64,000 nucleotides of DNA from Dimorphilus gyrociliatus (Eukaryota > Annelida > Polychaeta > Dinophilidae): positions 1 through 64,000 of the forward strand of contig CAJFCJ010000096.1 in NCBI GenBank assembly GCA_904063045.1, written 5' to 3'. Every line of letters begins with the position of its first letter. The first letter of the stretch is position 1. Positions 17,148 through 29,200 of this stretch are shown piece after piece. The notes beneath the pieces are model-generated. The model had not been told where the DNA came from. It did not search any database and saw only the letters and a list, made by a program, of their open reading frames with translations. The position numbers were made by a program, and so were the translations under genes.

Positions 17148-19286
17148 TTAAAATTCTATTTGAATTTTTGAGAAATTTTTAAACATGTTCAAAACTCTTT
17201 TACATTCCTCCTCATTCAAATTACAACCAAGGAAATTAATTTCCTTTAAAGCGTTTGCAGATTGAACAAGTCCACTGCAAATATCAAATAATCCATTTCC
17301 CATCTGTTGATTTCGTTTTAAATTAATTATCTCTAATTTAAAACAATATTTTAACAGATTTCCAATTTGTTTACACTGTTCTTCATTTAGATTGCAACCG
17401 AGAAAATCCATTTCCTTCAAATGACTGGAGGATTTGATAAGTCCACTGCAAATTTCAAATAATCCATTTCCCATCTGTTGATTTCGTTTTAAATTTATTA
17501 CTTCTATTCTGGAGCAATTTTTCAAAAGATTTCCAATTATTCTGCATTCTTCTTCATTTAAATTGCAGTCTAGAAAGTTAACAACCCTCAAATTGTTTGC
17601 AGATTGAACGAGTCCGCTGCAAATATCAAATAATCCATTTCCCATATTTCCATTACCTCCAAAATGGATTTTTTCAATGTTGGAACAATATTCAAACAAT
17701 TTTCCAATCTTTCTGCATTGTTGCTCATTCAGATCACACCAAAGAAAATTTATCTCTTTTAAAGAATTTGACGATTGAAGGAGTACTTTACAAATATCAA
17801 ATAATCCATTTCCCATTTGTTGATTCCATTCAAAATTGATTGTTTCTATATTTGAACAATTTTCAAATAGATTTCCAATCATTTTACATTCATTTTCATT
17901 TAAATTACACCAGAAAAATATCACATGTTTTAAAGAATTCGATGATTGGACGAGTCCATTGCAAATATTTGATAGACCATTTCCCATATTTTCATTTCCT
18001 CCGATATTAATGGTTTCAATTTTTGAACAACGTTTGAGTAGTTTGCCAATATGCTTACAATGTTCTTCATTTAAATTACACCAAATAAAATTCAAATCCT
18101 TCAAAGTGCTCACAGCTTGTTCAAGTCCATCGCAAATCTGTAATAATCCATTTTCCATCATTAGATTTCCACCAAGATGAATTGTCTCTAATTGAGAGCA
18201 TTTTTTAAACAATTTTCCAACCATTCTATTTTGTTCATCATTCAAATTACAACTAAAAAGGTTGATATTTTTCAAAGTATTGAATGATTGTTCAAGTCCA
18301 TTGCAAATGTTAAAAAATCCATTATCCATTGTTTTATTATATCCAAGATTGATACTTTCAATGGTTGAGCAATGTTTCAAGAGATTTCCAATTTTAATGC
18401 TCAATTCCTTTTCTAAATTGCAGCAATTCTCCAAATTAACATTTACTGTTTTATGCTTAGAAAGTTGTATAGTTTTCCAGATTATTCTCAATTCTTTCTC
18501 TCCAACAAATCTCTTTGACAAGTCAATCAAATTTGATGAATTTTTTATTTTATCTTCATCAGTCTGCTGACAGGAATTTTCCGTTTGAATTTCCAATAAA
18601 TTTCCAGCAATATCAATACTTTTCATAACATTGGAATTATTTTGAATATGGCAATTTATTTGTATATTTTCAACAATTTGTATTTCTAACTTTTTAAAAT
18701 TATGTAAAAAATCTTCAACTTCAATATTTTCATTAAAAATTGAATTATAATATTTCTGTCTTGTTTTATTTGTATTTTTAATGATTTTTCTAATATTTTG
18801 AAATTCATTTTGAAGTTTTGCTGTTGCTTTTTTCTCGTGTTCATCAATTTTTCTTTGAAGATTTTCTTCATTCTCTGTTTCTTCTTTAAGGAAATTTTCA
18901 ATTTGTTGTTTTCTGCTTTCAAATTTTGACATTGAAAAAATTTTGCAATTTTTATGATCTTTATCTAAACATTTTAGGCATATATTTTCAATATTTTCAG
19001 TTTGACAATAGAGTAATAATTCCTCTTGATGAATTTTACACAAATTATTGCCTATAGATGGCGGTAGTTGTATTGAAGGTTTAAAAAAACTTTTTGGTAA
19101 TTTGTTTACCTGATTTCCAGGTATTCTTCCAGTTTCTATGCACTGAGGACAAATAATTTCAAAATTTCTTCTTTCTAATCTATCTATGCATTTTAAACAA
19201 ATCACATGTTGACAAAACAGAAATACAGATTCATCATCTTTCCAAATATCTAAACAATTTACGCACTGTAGTTCATTGGTAGCCAT
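17148..19286 (-). CDS. TRIM-like RING/B-box/coiled-coil protein with C-terminal LRRs
   Basis: An intronless 712-residue frame from the ATG at 19286. Residues 8-49 form a C3HC4 RING (Cys 8, 11, 25, His 27, Cys 30, 33, 46, 49), expected to recruit an E2 ubiquitin-conjugating enzyme. A B-box follows at about 83-120 (CKIHQEELLLYC, ICLKCLDKDHKNC). Residues 120-215 are a Lys/Glu-rich coiled coil (FLKEETENEENLQRKIDEHE), as in TRIM proteins. From about 270 to the end there are seven to eight 57-residue RNI-type LRR units (NLNEEQCKQIGNLLKYC, RNQQMGNGLFDICSGLVQS). Usual TRIM C-termini are B30.2, NHL or filamin, so LRR is unusual. The repeat is the one in 1-258 and 4397-6112, which suggests exon shuffling. 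Likely a cytosolic E3 ligase with an LRR recognition surface; the target is unknown. Confidence 0.85.
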   Translation of the reverse strand: MATNELQCVNCLDIWKDDESVFLFCQHVICLKCIDRLERRNFEIICPQCIETGRIPGNQVNKLPKSFFKPSIQLPPSIGNNLCKIHQEELLLYCQTENIENICLKCLDKDHKNCKIFSMSKFESRKQQIENFLKEETENEENLQRKIDEHEKKATAKLQNEFQNIRKIIKNTNKTRQKYYNSIFNENIEVEDFLHNFKKLEIQIVENIQINCHIQNNSNVMKSIDIAGNLLEIQTENSCQQTDEDKIKNSSNLIDLSKRFVGEKELRIIWKTIQLSKHKTVNVNLENCCNLEKELSIKIGNLLKHCSTIESINLGYNKTMDNGFFNICNGLEQSFNTLKNINLFSCNLNDEQNRMVGKLFKKCSQLETIHLGGNLMMENGLLQICDGLEQAVSTLKDLNFIWCNLNEEHCKHIGKLLKRCSKIETINIGGNENMGNGLSNICNGLVQSSNSLKHVIFFWCNLNENECKMIGNLFENCSNIETINFEWNQQMGNGLFDICKVLLQSSNSLKEINFLWCDLNEQQCRKIGKLFEYCSNIEKIHFGGNGNMGNGLFDICSGLVQSANNLRVVNFLDCNLNEEECRIIGNLLKNCSRIEVINLKRNQQMGNGLFEICSGLIKSSSHLKEMDFLGCNLNEEQCKQIGNLLKYCFKLEIINLKRNQQMGNGLFDICSGLVQSANALKEINFLGCNLNEEECKRVLNMFKNFSKIQIEF

Positions 19287-19397
19287 TTTGAAGCTGTCTG
19301 CTCGATAAGAAAATATTTACTTTTCCTACCATTTTAAATTTAAAAAAAAGAAATAAACAGTATTGCATTTAATTGTTTTGTAATTAATTAATTTTTG

Positions 19398-19583
19398 TTA
19401 ATATTGTTGTTGGTATTTTTAAACTATTTAAAAAATATCGTATTGACAGAAAGTAATCAATTAACAGATTACACAGAGATTATATCACTAGAATTGAAGG
19501 ATGATACAGTTGAGGTCTGCCTAAAATATGTTATCAGGTTCAAAATCTATGAAAATTTTATAGATATTTTATATTTTTTTTAG
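19398..19583 (+). CDS. Short signal-peptide exon of an unidentified secreted protein
   Basis: An ATG at 19398, about 110 bp upstream of and facing away from the TRIM-LRR gene, starts a hydrophobic leader (LILLLVFLNYLKNIVLTES). It continues as YTEIISLELKDDTVEVCLKY, which recalls the middle of a PAN domain (SLxxCLxxC), and then a stop. No matching downstream exons were found before 20400. It may be the first exon of a decayed PAN gene. Confidence 0.35.
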   Translation, partial: LILLLVFLNYLKNIVLTESNQLTDYTEIISLELKDDTVEVCLKYVIRFKIYENFIDILYFF

Positions 19584-20414
19584 TATAACTGAAATCTTAA
19601 TTCTTTTAACTCCATTTCAGAATTTTTCTTCCCTGAACCTAACCAATCCAATCTAACCTTAGCCTAAAAGTGTTGGTTTTGATACAATTCCTTGGTGTTT
19701 TGCTCTTGAGTTCACTTTGTCTGTTATTGCAATTTTTTATTTCTTTATAAACTCAATAGTAGCTCCATCTATCAAGGGCTAACATTCTGCTGTAGGCTTA
19801 GAAAAATGTTAATTTTATTCATTTATGTTGATATTAAGACCAAAGTGAAGGTCTAATTTTTAGCCTTCTTGTAGTTGATAGTAACTCAACAGTGGCTCCA
19901 TCTGTCATAATAAAATTATATTTTTATATAATTCTAACAAAAAGTGATATCACTACACGAGTTTACTCTAAAGGTCTTTTGTCAGAAACCAAAGCAAAAT
20001 TATTGAATATGTTCGAAGTAGCAGTAAAATTGCACGATCTACTGCAAAGTAGCTAAAACAATTATTCTTACAAACAATGAGAGAGCAAGCGAGGCAAAAA
20101 GATTTAAATATTTAAAAATCTTTTTTATGAATGTAATTAAACCTTTAACAAATGTTTTTCTTTAGTGTTGGTTTGTAACAGATAAATATTTAATGAGCAT
20201 GTATAAAAGTCAATATTAATATTTATTTTTCTATAAAATATCAATAGAATATCCAAATAAACTGCAAATTCTTATATTTTGAACAATTGATAGAAGAGAA
20301 ATGCAGATTAATAAAGCTTTCATATGCTTTTCATCAATTTTTTACATACAATCCCAGAGAGAGAGAGAAAGAGAGTGTAAGAGAATTATTTTCAAAAGAT
20401 CTATCGTATTTGTC
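19584..20414. other. Intergenic, nothing recognised
   Basis: No gene could be supported. A purine-rich GAGAGAGAGA run lies near 20356-20374. Confidence 0.4.
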
Positions 20415-22240
20415 ATGTTGAAAGATATTTTCATTTTTCTTCAATTAGCAAGTTTGTTTTGTTTGTTTTTCTCACTTTAAAAAATGTTCTTATTAATTTT
20501 ACTGTTTTTGCTGTTTGTCGACAGTACATATGTACTCTTTGCCAAGTGAAGAGGATAATCTCATTAGAAATAATCCTTCTTATCAAAGTACAACAAATCT
20601 CGGCTCGTTAATTAACGTTTATTGGGCTTATAAGGCCAATGACGATAGGATTTTTTTTGGCCATGTTAATAATATATACGAAGGTAGTTATACAAGCAGA
20701 AACATTCCTGAAAAAAGTTGGTGGATGGTTGATCTTCGTAATTCTTATGAAGTAACGTCTGTTTGCGTTGCGAATAGAGCTGAAGATGGACACTATAGTA
20801 CTCAAATCTTTAACATATACGTCAAAAATGCCATTTATTTTCTTTGATTTTTTTTGTAGATGATTATTTAAAAAGTTTTAAAATATTCACAAAACTTCAT
20901 CCGAACGATAATGAAGGTAAATATTGCAATGAACGTGGATCTACACCAATACCAAAGGCTATACACAATCCGGAAGTAGATTATGTATGTTTCGATTGTC
21001 CATCAAATCCAACTGGATCATTTGTTGAAATAATACAAACTATAGTCGGCAGCCATTTTGGTATGTGTGATGTTAAAATCTTTGGAAATTTAAAATCGGA
21101 GAGAGGTAAAAAAGTAATAAAAAACTGCAAAAAAAAATTATTCCAGTTCTTTTTTTTATGTGTTTTGGCCAGACTTTCAAGTAATCGATCTATCAAATTC
21201 AAAATTATTTGAAAACCATTTAAATATCAATCATTTAAGAGATTTCAATCTGGCGACTGAGTTTGAGAAGTCATCTTCAAAAGATATATTTTTTAGAATT
21301 GATTTTCAGAGTATTATAAAAGTTAAAGGATTAATGATAATTGGTTCCCAATATGATGGTAAGTAAAAACAAAGGATTTAATGGTGTTTTCTGCCAAAAA
21401 TTCAAATTTGAATTTGTTTTAGATTCTGAGATGAAATTTACCAATGTCTATATTTCTGTTAGCAACACACCACATACAACTTTTAATAGAAATCTTGTAT
21501 TTCTTATTGAAAATTATATTCCAAATGTATTTGCCAAGTATAAAACTCATAAATTGTTTTCAAATACCACCGTTTCGGGAAGATATTTACTTATGAATAT
21601 TTATAATCCCAATGTATTGGATTTTAAAATATCTATGACAGAGCTCACCGTTTATGGACATACTGTTGGTCAAATTAGAGGTTCAAAACTTCACGCCTAC
21701 TGACCTATATATTTGAAAAATTTCTTCTTTCCAGAAAGCAGAAATAATATAAAAACTATTACTTATAAATCTTCAGATGTTACCGCTATACTTACTGATA
21801 GTGTATACAATAACAATGGAGTTGGTGATCACGTGACACTCACAAAAGACGATAAACTTTTTATAGTACCAGCATTCACATCAATTTTAACAATTTGTTT
21901 AACGCGTAAGTAGGATTTATGTGGAAGAGAAAAAATAATCAAAAATTTCACTCTTTTTCTATTTACAGTATTAAATAACCAAACAACTGAAGGATTTCAA
22001 TTGATAGTCATGAAATTAAATAATGAAATTGAAAAAAACTTAACAATACCTGGAAATTATTCAACTTATCAAACTCTATGTGTAAATAATATAAGAATAG
22101 TTGAAACGACAGTTGAAATTTTATCTTTGGATGACAATCAAAAGTTATCTGAAATTGATTTCATAGATTTACATGGTGAGATTGTTCAATTTTTCAAATT
22201 ATTATTATTCATTTTGTCACATCTAGATATTATTTTTTAA
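20415..22240 (+). CDS. Secreted F5/8C (discoidin/fucolectin-like) domain protein, multi-exon
   Basis: A leader (MLKDIFIFLQLASLFCLFF, ATG at 20415) precedes an exon from about 20524, after an acceptor ending GTCGACAG. It reads INVYWAYKANDD, then EKSWWMVDLRNSYEVTSVCV and ANRAEDGHYSTQIFNIYV, the hallmarks of fucolectin/tachylectin-4-type F5/8C domains (WW-VDL, NR). The domain continues in 20858-21105 (YCNERGSTPIPKA, FGMCDVKIFG). Further exons (21170-21360, 21421-21700, 21733-21906, 21968-22180) look like more discoidin-like or beta-rich modules: KDIFFRIDFQSIIKVKGLMI and FKISMTELTVYG match the shape of the same fold. Introns are about 45-70 bp. Such proteins bind sugars or lipids extracellularly, in immunity or adhesion. 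Exact splice sites between modules, and the last exon, are uncertain. Confidence 0.65.
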
Positions 22241-22973
22241 AATTAAGTAGTACAGCTCATAATTTTTTAAATTTCCAATTTTTTTCAAATATACACAAAA
22301 ACATTCAGAGTTCGAGGTTAAGGTAAGAGGTACATGTTTTTAAAGAAACAAATAATTAAGTAAGTATACTTTGACAACATTTTATAATTACATTAAAAGA
22401 TTATTTCACCCCTCTGCTTCCAAATATGATAATTTCACTAGATTTTTTTTGTTCTGACAAAGATATTGTACAACTTTGGTAATATTTAACATGCTTAAAC
22501 TCTATTATTTTATGCAACTCATACATGTACATCTTAAAAGATATATATCTGATTAGTCAGCTTGAAGGCTCATCCTTAATTACCAGTTAAGGTTTGGCCA
22601 AGTTATAGTTCAATTAACCTTCCTAAATGTTGAACCTTGTAACATCCTGTTACTGAAGATAAAAGTCCTTTCCAATCATTTTTCAACTTATCAAGGTACT
22701 CACACAAATAGAATCTTTCAATTTTATTTGGCGAAGAAAATTTTAATAAATCAAACATTTTTTTTTTCAGAGTGTAATTTTTGTTCTTTAAATGAGAATC
22801 TAGAATGATTTTTAAATATTTTTAAAACTACATTTTAAGTTTAAATTTCTAGAAAAGAACAGAAACAGGTAAAGTACAAAAGTTTTTGTTAGTTAAAAAT
22901 ATGTTGAGGATTTTCTGGAATAACTTGTTCAAAGAGTTTTGAAATTCTAACCAATCCAATGGAATATACAGTA
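22241..22973. other. Intergenic with a dispersed repeat
   Basis: No gene is seen. It contains the dispersed repeat near 22566-22665, listed separately. Confidence 0.4.
22566..22665 (+). repeat. Dispersed repeat, partner at 47608-47708
   Basis: A block including AGTTAAGGTTTGGCCAAGTT and CCTAAATGTTGAACCTTG recurs at 47608-47708 with high identity. A weaker relative with TAACTTGGCCACACCTAAGG lies near 49575-49690. No coding capacity or terminal repeats were found; class unknown. Confidence 0.75.
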
Positions 22974-23781
22974 TTATAAAGTATCACGGGTAGGAGGATA
23001 AGCCTCTTCTGAATGTATTTTCCCTCTATTTAAGACTGACTTTAATAACTGAAAAATATACAAATGATGAAAAATTCAAAAGAAAACAATTCTTCTAAAT
23101 ACCTTCCAAATAAAAAATTCTATAAATTCAATAAGTGTGATGACAGAAGCTCCTAAAAGTAGTCCCAAAAAACCACCAACCTCTGAGAGAAAGGATAAAA
23201 AACCAAATTTCTCCTGTTGAATAACCCTTTGATAGCTCATTTCATTGTAGAAAACATCAACTTTTGCAAAGTTCTTTCTGTTGAAAAATTCATTTAAAAA
23301 GTCAAATTAAGAAGAAAAGAGAGCGAGAGAGAAATCTTACAGGAAAAAATCTTTATCTATCTTGGATTTTTTGGAGAATTCAAACATCATAGCTTGAAGA
23401 TTATTGTAATCGTATAAAATTTCATAGAATACTTTTGGAGAAATATTAGGAGATTTAAATGCGTGCTTCAGCATATCAATAGTGAAAAAGTAAAAACAAT
23501 CACTCCATATATGTTTATAATAGATGTGAAAATTTTGAATTGAGCAGTTCTGACTAATTTTATATTCATTTTTCTTCTGATTAAATAACCAATGAAAATT
23601 TTCCATTTTTCTATAAAGAATACTTTTATTATTTTCATCTCTTTCTGNGTCCGGATTAGGCAAAATTAAAAATTTAAGTAGATAAACTGATTTGCAGTCC
23701 AAGTACTACTCCAACAATAGCGATAATAATAGTAAGAGATAAATGAGTGAATGCAATAATTACCCACTTCTTGACATTCAT
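22974..23781 (-). CDS. Short DEG/ENaC-like channel gene, probably damaged
   Basis: The minus strand starts with MNVKKWVII and a hydrophobic helix (HLSLTIIIAIVGVVLGL). A region of about 120 residues follows in a shifted frame (23702-23337), then an intron with good sites, then an exon to about 23115. That exon reads AKVDVFYNEMSYQRV, FGFLSFLSEVGGFLGLLLGA and SVITLIEFIEFF, the classic second membrane helix of DEG/ENaC channels (LLSxxGGxLGLFLGxSxxTxxE). A last exon (LLKSVLNRGKIHSEEAYPP) ends with TAA at 22974. DEG/ENaC proteins are trimeric Na+ channels gated by peptides, protons or force. The extracellular part is far shorter than the usual 300 or more residues and the cysteine-rich region is absent. 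With the frame shift near 23705 and an ambiguous base at 23648, this suggests a truncated or pseudogenised copy, or poor sequence. Confidence 0.6.
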
Positions 23782-23972
23782 ACGCTGCCTTCGGAATAAG
23801 ACTATTTGTTTTGTTTGACCAGTAGTACGGTCATTAAAACTAGAATCTAGTTGTAAAAACTAATATCCTTTAAGAAACATTATCAAAAAAATGCTCTTTT
23901 TTTATGAGATCTAGTTTTAGTAATTATACCTGGAAAAAAGGGGTTAGTTAAAAATTCTTTAGACGAAATAAT

Positions 23973-24710
23973 GGTGTTTTGTTGATTAATTTCTACTGAA
24001 AATACATTTATTGAGACTATTTGAGGACGAACTTAGAAGGTTCTATTTGTTTGAGTACTTTGGTGAATTGGTAAATGATTGAAAGGACAATTACTGTTCT
24101 GAAGAACCAGCAATTCCTACAATTACAATACAACAAAATATAGATATCTGTTATGTTTCTTCCGTTGTATTAGATGCTATTTCTACAGACAAATTGGCAT
24201 TTTCTAGGTGTGTAGATGTATCTACTAAAGGTTCTACCTTTTAATAGATAAGTTAAAAAGAGTCATAAGTGTGGTCTAGAGGTTCTGGTCATTGTTTCAA
24301 GACAAGGTTCACTTTTTGAAAAGGCACTTGATTCCAAGACATTTTGCTCCTCTTGTGTATATGATTTTTTTGAGTTTATAGAAATTGATTAAATCTAATT
24401 ATAAATATTAAAAATGAATATTTATGATGATTATTGAGACAAATTGTTGACACTAAATGACAAAAAATTTGATGTCAATTTATACTTGATATAAACATTT
24501 TTATAATATTTTTCCAATATTTGCTTTATAGAATTGTTTTGTTTGCATAATAATTAGCCTCGACATATATTTTCAGATACAGATTAGTTTCAATCTCTCT
24601 CTTTCTTCAGAGTACTTTGTACTTTGTTGTATTGTAATTGTGGGAATTTCTGCTTCTTCAGAACAGTCTTAATAAATGTAATTTTGGTAGAAATTAATTA
24701 ACAAAATACC
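23973..24710. repeat. Long inverted repeat pair (fold-back structure)
   Basis: Bases 23973-24142 and 24601-24710 are inverted copies. The left outer end GGTGTTTTGTTGATTAATTT pairs with the right outer end AAATTAATTAACAAAATACC, and the inner part shares ACTGTTCTGAAGAA and TTACAATACAACAAA. The left arm has about 60 bp of extra sequence. The 460-bp centre has no coding frame, apart from a short stretch (near 24220-24265) resembling MULE-linked sequence at 49320-49370. This could be a fold-back or MITE-like element. Confidence 0.7.
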
Positions 24711-25274
24711 AATATCTCGTCCATAGAATATGTATTGAGTAAATCAGTTTCTACTTCCTAAACAACTAAGCTGATAGTTAGAGAACTGAACTGACAAGCT
24801 TGCGAAATGCATTTCCTTTTATACATTTACCAAAGCTCGGGTTCAAGTCGTCAAAAGCTTACTTAAATGAAATGTGACAGTCTCACAATTCAAATATAAC
24901 AAAAACATGAAAGACTGATATATCACATATCTAAAATATAATCTTCAGATTAGAGCAACATGGACACTACAAAACAAGCCTGCCTCTTCAGTATCTGGTA
25001 TTGAATAAGATTTGACAACTTTGACATGCATCTTTTCCATGTTCTTTGTTCCTTTGATAATTTCAATTCCAATAGTAAGTATTTAGTGTTTTAGATAATA
25101 TATAAAAAAGATTATCAGTACAACTGAAACTGGATAGATTGTAACAGCTAAGATTACGGTCATTACCCATGTTTCAAATAGGAAATACCGTTATCCTTTA
25201 GTCGTTAATTAAACATTTGATCACAATGGTATAAAAACAAGAGAAAAGAGAACAAAATATATTTTCCATTGATA
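24711..25274. other. Upstream region of receptor A
   Basis: No gene; should hold the promoter of the receptor gene starting at 25275. No element could be identified. Confidence 0.35.
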
Positions 25275-26167
25275 ATGAATTATCTGGAAACATTTCATAT
25301 TCAATTAGTTCTATTCTTTATTTTATTTATTCATTATGTAACTGTAAAAGAAGAATATGCGGATGATGGATGGGATAAATTCACTGATGAATTGGAAATG
25401 CAACATTTAAAAGTGAATATAAGCCATTCAACAAATAATTACGACTATGGCAATCTATATGTCACCTATTCAAATGGTGTTGATCAAATAGATATTGCCT
25501 ATAGGCCATTAAGCATGAATATTACAAATATCATTTGTTCATCATTACAATATGACTCATTCGTATCGTTCTCAACAAGTGATTGGAAGAGGGAACCCGA
25601 CACTTGTCTAGAGATAGTCACTGATGCAAATGTATTGAAATTGTGAATATTTCCTCTTTGAAGTGAACAAAATGTTGAATAAAAACCTTACTAAGCATTT
25701 TTTTTTATTTCTTTCAAAAGCACAAACTCTACATCAAAAGGTTGCAAATCAGGATTATTTATGTTAAAATGTTTTAAATTGAATTCAAATTGTTTGTATT
25801 TTTAATAATTCAATCAACTTGAACAAAAATGTTGTTTTTGATATATTTCAGATTTTTTTACAATAAGAAATTCTTTATTAAACTACTTTTTGTATTATAA
25901 ATTAAATGGCGAAATTTATAAAATTGGAGTGTTAAAGTCGCTATTTTTGAAAAGAAAATACTGTAGACAAAGTGTATATAATTTAAAAGAAAAAAATTCT
26001 CTTCAATATTTTATTAATAAAATAAACAAAAATTTTAAATTAATACCAAAACAAATTGATAAAAATGAAATGATAAAATTGGATTCGAATTCTACATCAC
26101 ACCAAATATGTGTTTATGAAGATTTGAATGGTTTGGATAGTCTTTTTTTAATTTGAATTTTATGTTT

Positions 26168-26202
<35 letters not shown>

Positions 26203-29200
26203 CCTTTCAGATTTAAGCATCATAAACAATAGTAACAAATTTGAATATAGCAGCATGGTGTTTAAAACAAAATCATTGGAAGAATTTCCTTTATTATTCA
26301 ATTCTAATATATCTGTGAGAATAGCTTGTCAATTCCTTCGCGAGGTAATATTAAAGGGGAAACTTGTTACAGAATGTAGTAGAAGAATTTATCTAAAGGT
26401 GAAAACAGGCTATTATATATTCTCTCTCTCTTTTTCAATGATTGATCAATTGATCTATAGAAAAGTCAACAATTAATATCTGGCTGTCGTGAATGGAAAA
26501 ATGAAATTGTAGATTGTATCTATGACAATGATAAAAAGGCCTACAAATATTTTGTAGATTACAAATTGAACTCGTCGAAAAACGAAATTTTTGTTATATT
26601 CAATTCAGTTGAGTCGATTGACTGGATACCAAAAATTTTAAATTCAACTAAAACATACAATTTAATAACTGCCACGGCTAAAGATCCTATTGATTTAGAT
26701 ATATTTTATAAAATAGAATATATATACCATTACGCAATGTCAATTTATACGAATGCATTTTGCAACTATTTCGGTTATGATAATAAACATTCAATAGCAA
26801 CTTTTGGAACGAAACGTGTTCTTAGATATTTTTCAACTGTCAGAATAGAGTTTGACGATGATCAACAATTTGAAATGTATTCATTTAATTGTAAAACAAT
26901 CATTATTCATTCACATTCTATTTTTTATTCTTTTCCACTCAGAATACTCAATAAAAACAAAACATACTTTTTTCGAGAATTAATATTTAAATGTTTTAAA
27001 AAAGAAACATTATGTAACAAACAGAAACCAATAGTTTAAATACTTAATTTTTCATACTTTTTTTCTATAGACATTTACTCAGTTAAAATCAGTTTTAATA
27101 TTTATCAATTGAATTTGAGAAAGAATGGAATTTCGTACGAATTGCATAATTTACAAAATTCTAGTAAAGATTTATGTAAACTTTCTGAATTTTTTACCTT
27201 GAATAATCAGAACAAAACTGGTAGTAGGAGACGTCAATACGTACATTTTACAGATGATTTACTAATTTTATTGCCAATGAACAACAGTCTATTAAAAAGA
27301 CGTGTTAATTGTACATTTCTAGAATTTAAAGGTTAAAACTTAAACTGTTAGAAATTATCTAAACTTAAAATGATATAAATTAACAGATTTTCAATTAAAA
27401 AAATTAAAAAGAAAAATAGGATCACGTTTTCATTTGAGTTATACACAGTCCCAAAATCTGGAAAAAAATTATTTTATCGACTCGAAAACATTTGGAAAAT
27501 TTTTGTTTTCTATTGAAACTGTTTCAATTGCTTTTTTAAGATTATTATGCTCAAATTTCAATTTAAAATATACCGGATATAGTTTAATGTCGCCAAAGAA
27601 TACTAGTAATGTATAACATTTTGAAAAAATCAATGAATAGAATGCTAAAGCACTAACAAAAATCAAAAAAAAAAGGTTTATCCAGCATTTTCCTGCCAGA
27701 ACGATTTAAACTGCGAAATATCTTTGAAACGTCTAAATGAAAGCAAATTTTTAAGTTTAAAATGCGAAAAATATAGTAAGACACAAATTTTTCATTTTAC
27801 ATATAAATTATGAATTAAATTTTGGAATTTTGCCAATATTTTCTTTAAAACAAGTATTTAGAATAGCTACTAAAGAAATTGGTGTTATTTATCCATATAC
27901 AAAGCACAATTTAACAAAAATTATTGGAAATGTAACAACATTACAAAATGATAAATGGTTAATTTCAGAGTATCTTGAATATTCTGCCCAAAGAAAAATC
28001 TGTTTAGATTTTGGATTTAACACTTCAACATCTTCTATTTTCTCATATGGTAAATGGAGAAAACCTTCATCTAAAAGTGTCAAATGTGAAGAGAGTTTTG
28101 ATTCTCAATCCTGCACATTCCCATATCATTCATGGACTGATCTTAAAAGAATATTTTGGAATGATTATGAATATTTTCAAACTGATATTCAATGCTCGAA
28201 TGATTATATTGAAAAATGTCCTAATGATACTTTTATATCAATTAATGATGTTTGTTACTCAACTCGAAGTCCTGACTATACTGGTCCGCTACATCGTCAA
28301 ACTAACTTGTGCCACCATGACAATTCTATATTATCAGATTTAAATGTTTTCGATCCAACTATTGCCAGTTTTTTTCAACATGTATATAAAGAAAAAAAAA
28401 TCACGAAAGCTTTTTGTAAGTAGAATAGAAAAAGAATAAAAAAAAACACCAAAAATAAAAATTGCCTTATCATTTCTTTTCATATTTAGTTATTAAAGAA
28501 TTAAAAAACGCCAAAAATCAATCAATATTTACAAGCTCAAGTAAATTTTCATTCAACCTTCCATATAATTTCAAAAATACAAATTTTAAATTTCAAAATT
28601 TTCAAAAACGACTCCACAATAAAAAAAGACAAAATGAATATAAACTTTTATTTGTTCTCAATGTTTTTATATTTTTTTTAAATTCAAATTAAAAAAAAAA
28701 CAATTCAAATTATTTATCATTTTCAGGACGGTTATTCTTTACGTAACGAATTTATAGTACCTTTTAATTTTATTTTCATTTGCCAAACTTTTCCAAGTAA
28801 AAAAATAACTATTAACTTCTTTATTGAGTTGTGTCATATTTATTTTTGTTTGATTAAACAGAAAGACGGAACTCTTATTCGACTATACGAATTGATATCA
28901 TTAACAATGATACATGTCACAATTGTTATGTTTGTCAAGGTCATGAGTATCTGATTAATTTAGCATTCCTTTGCGATGGTAAAATTGATTGTTTGGCAGG
29001 AGACGATGAGAAGTTTTGTTTGAATTCAATTTATAAAAAATTTCAATGCCATACGGGTAATCAGCAAGTTTCTTCCATCGTTGTTTGTAATCATATCAAC
29101 GACTGTTCGGATTCATCTGACGAAGAGAATTGCAGTAGTGTCACTCAATTTGTTTTAAATTTTAAATAATCAAACAACAGACAAAACATTTACCTTCATC

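Noticed and set aside
26168-26203. Simple-sequence runs as a possible CRISPR array or coding repeat
   Set aside because: Plain microsatellite in an intron of an animal gene; no repeat-spacer structure exists anywhere in the window.
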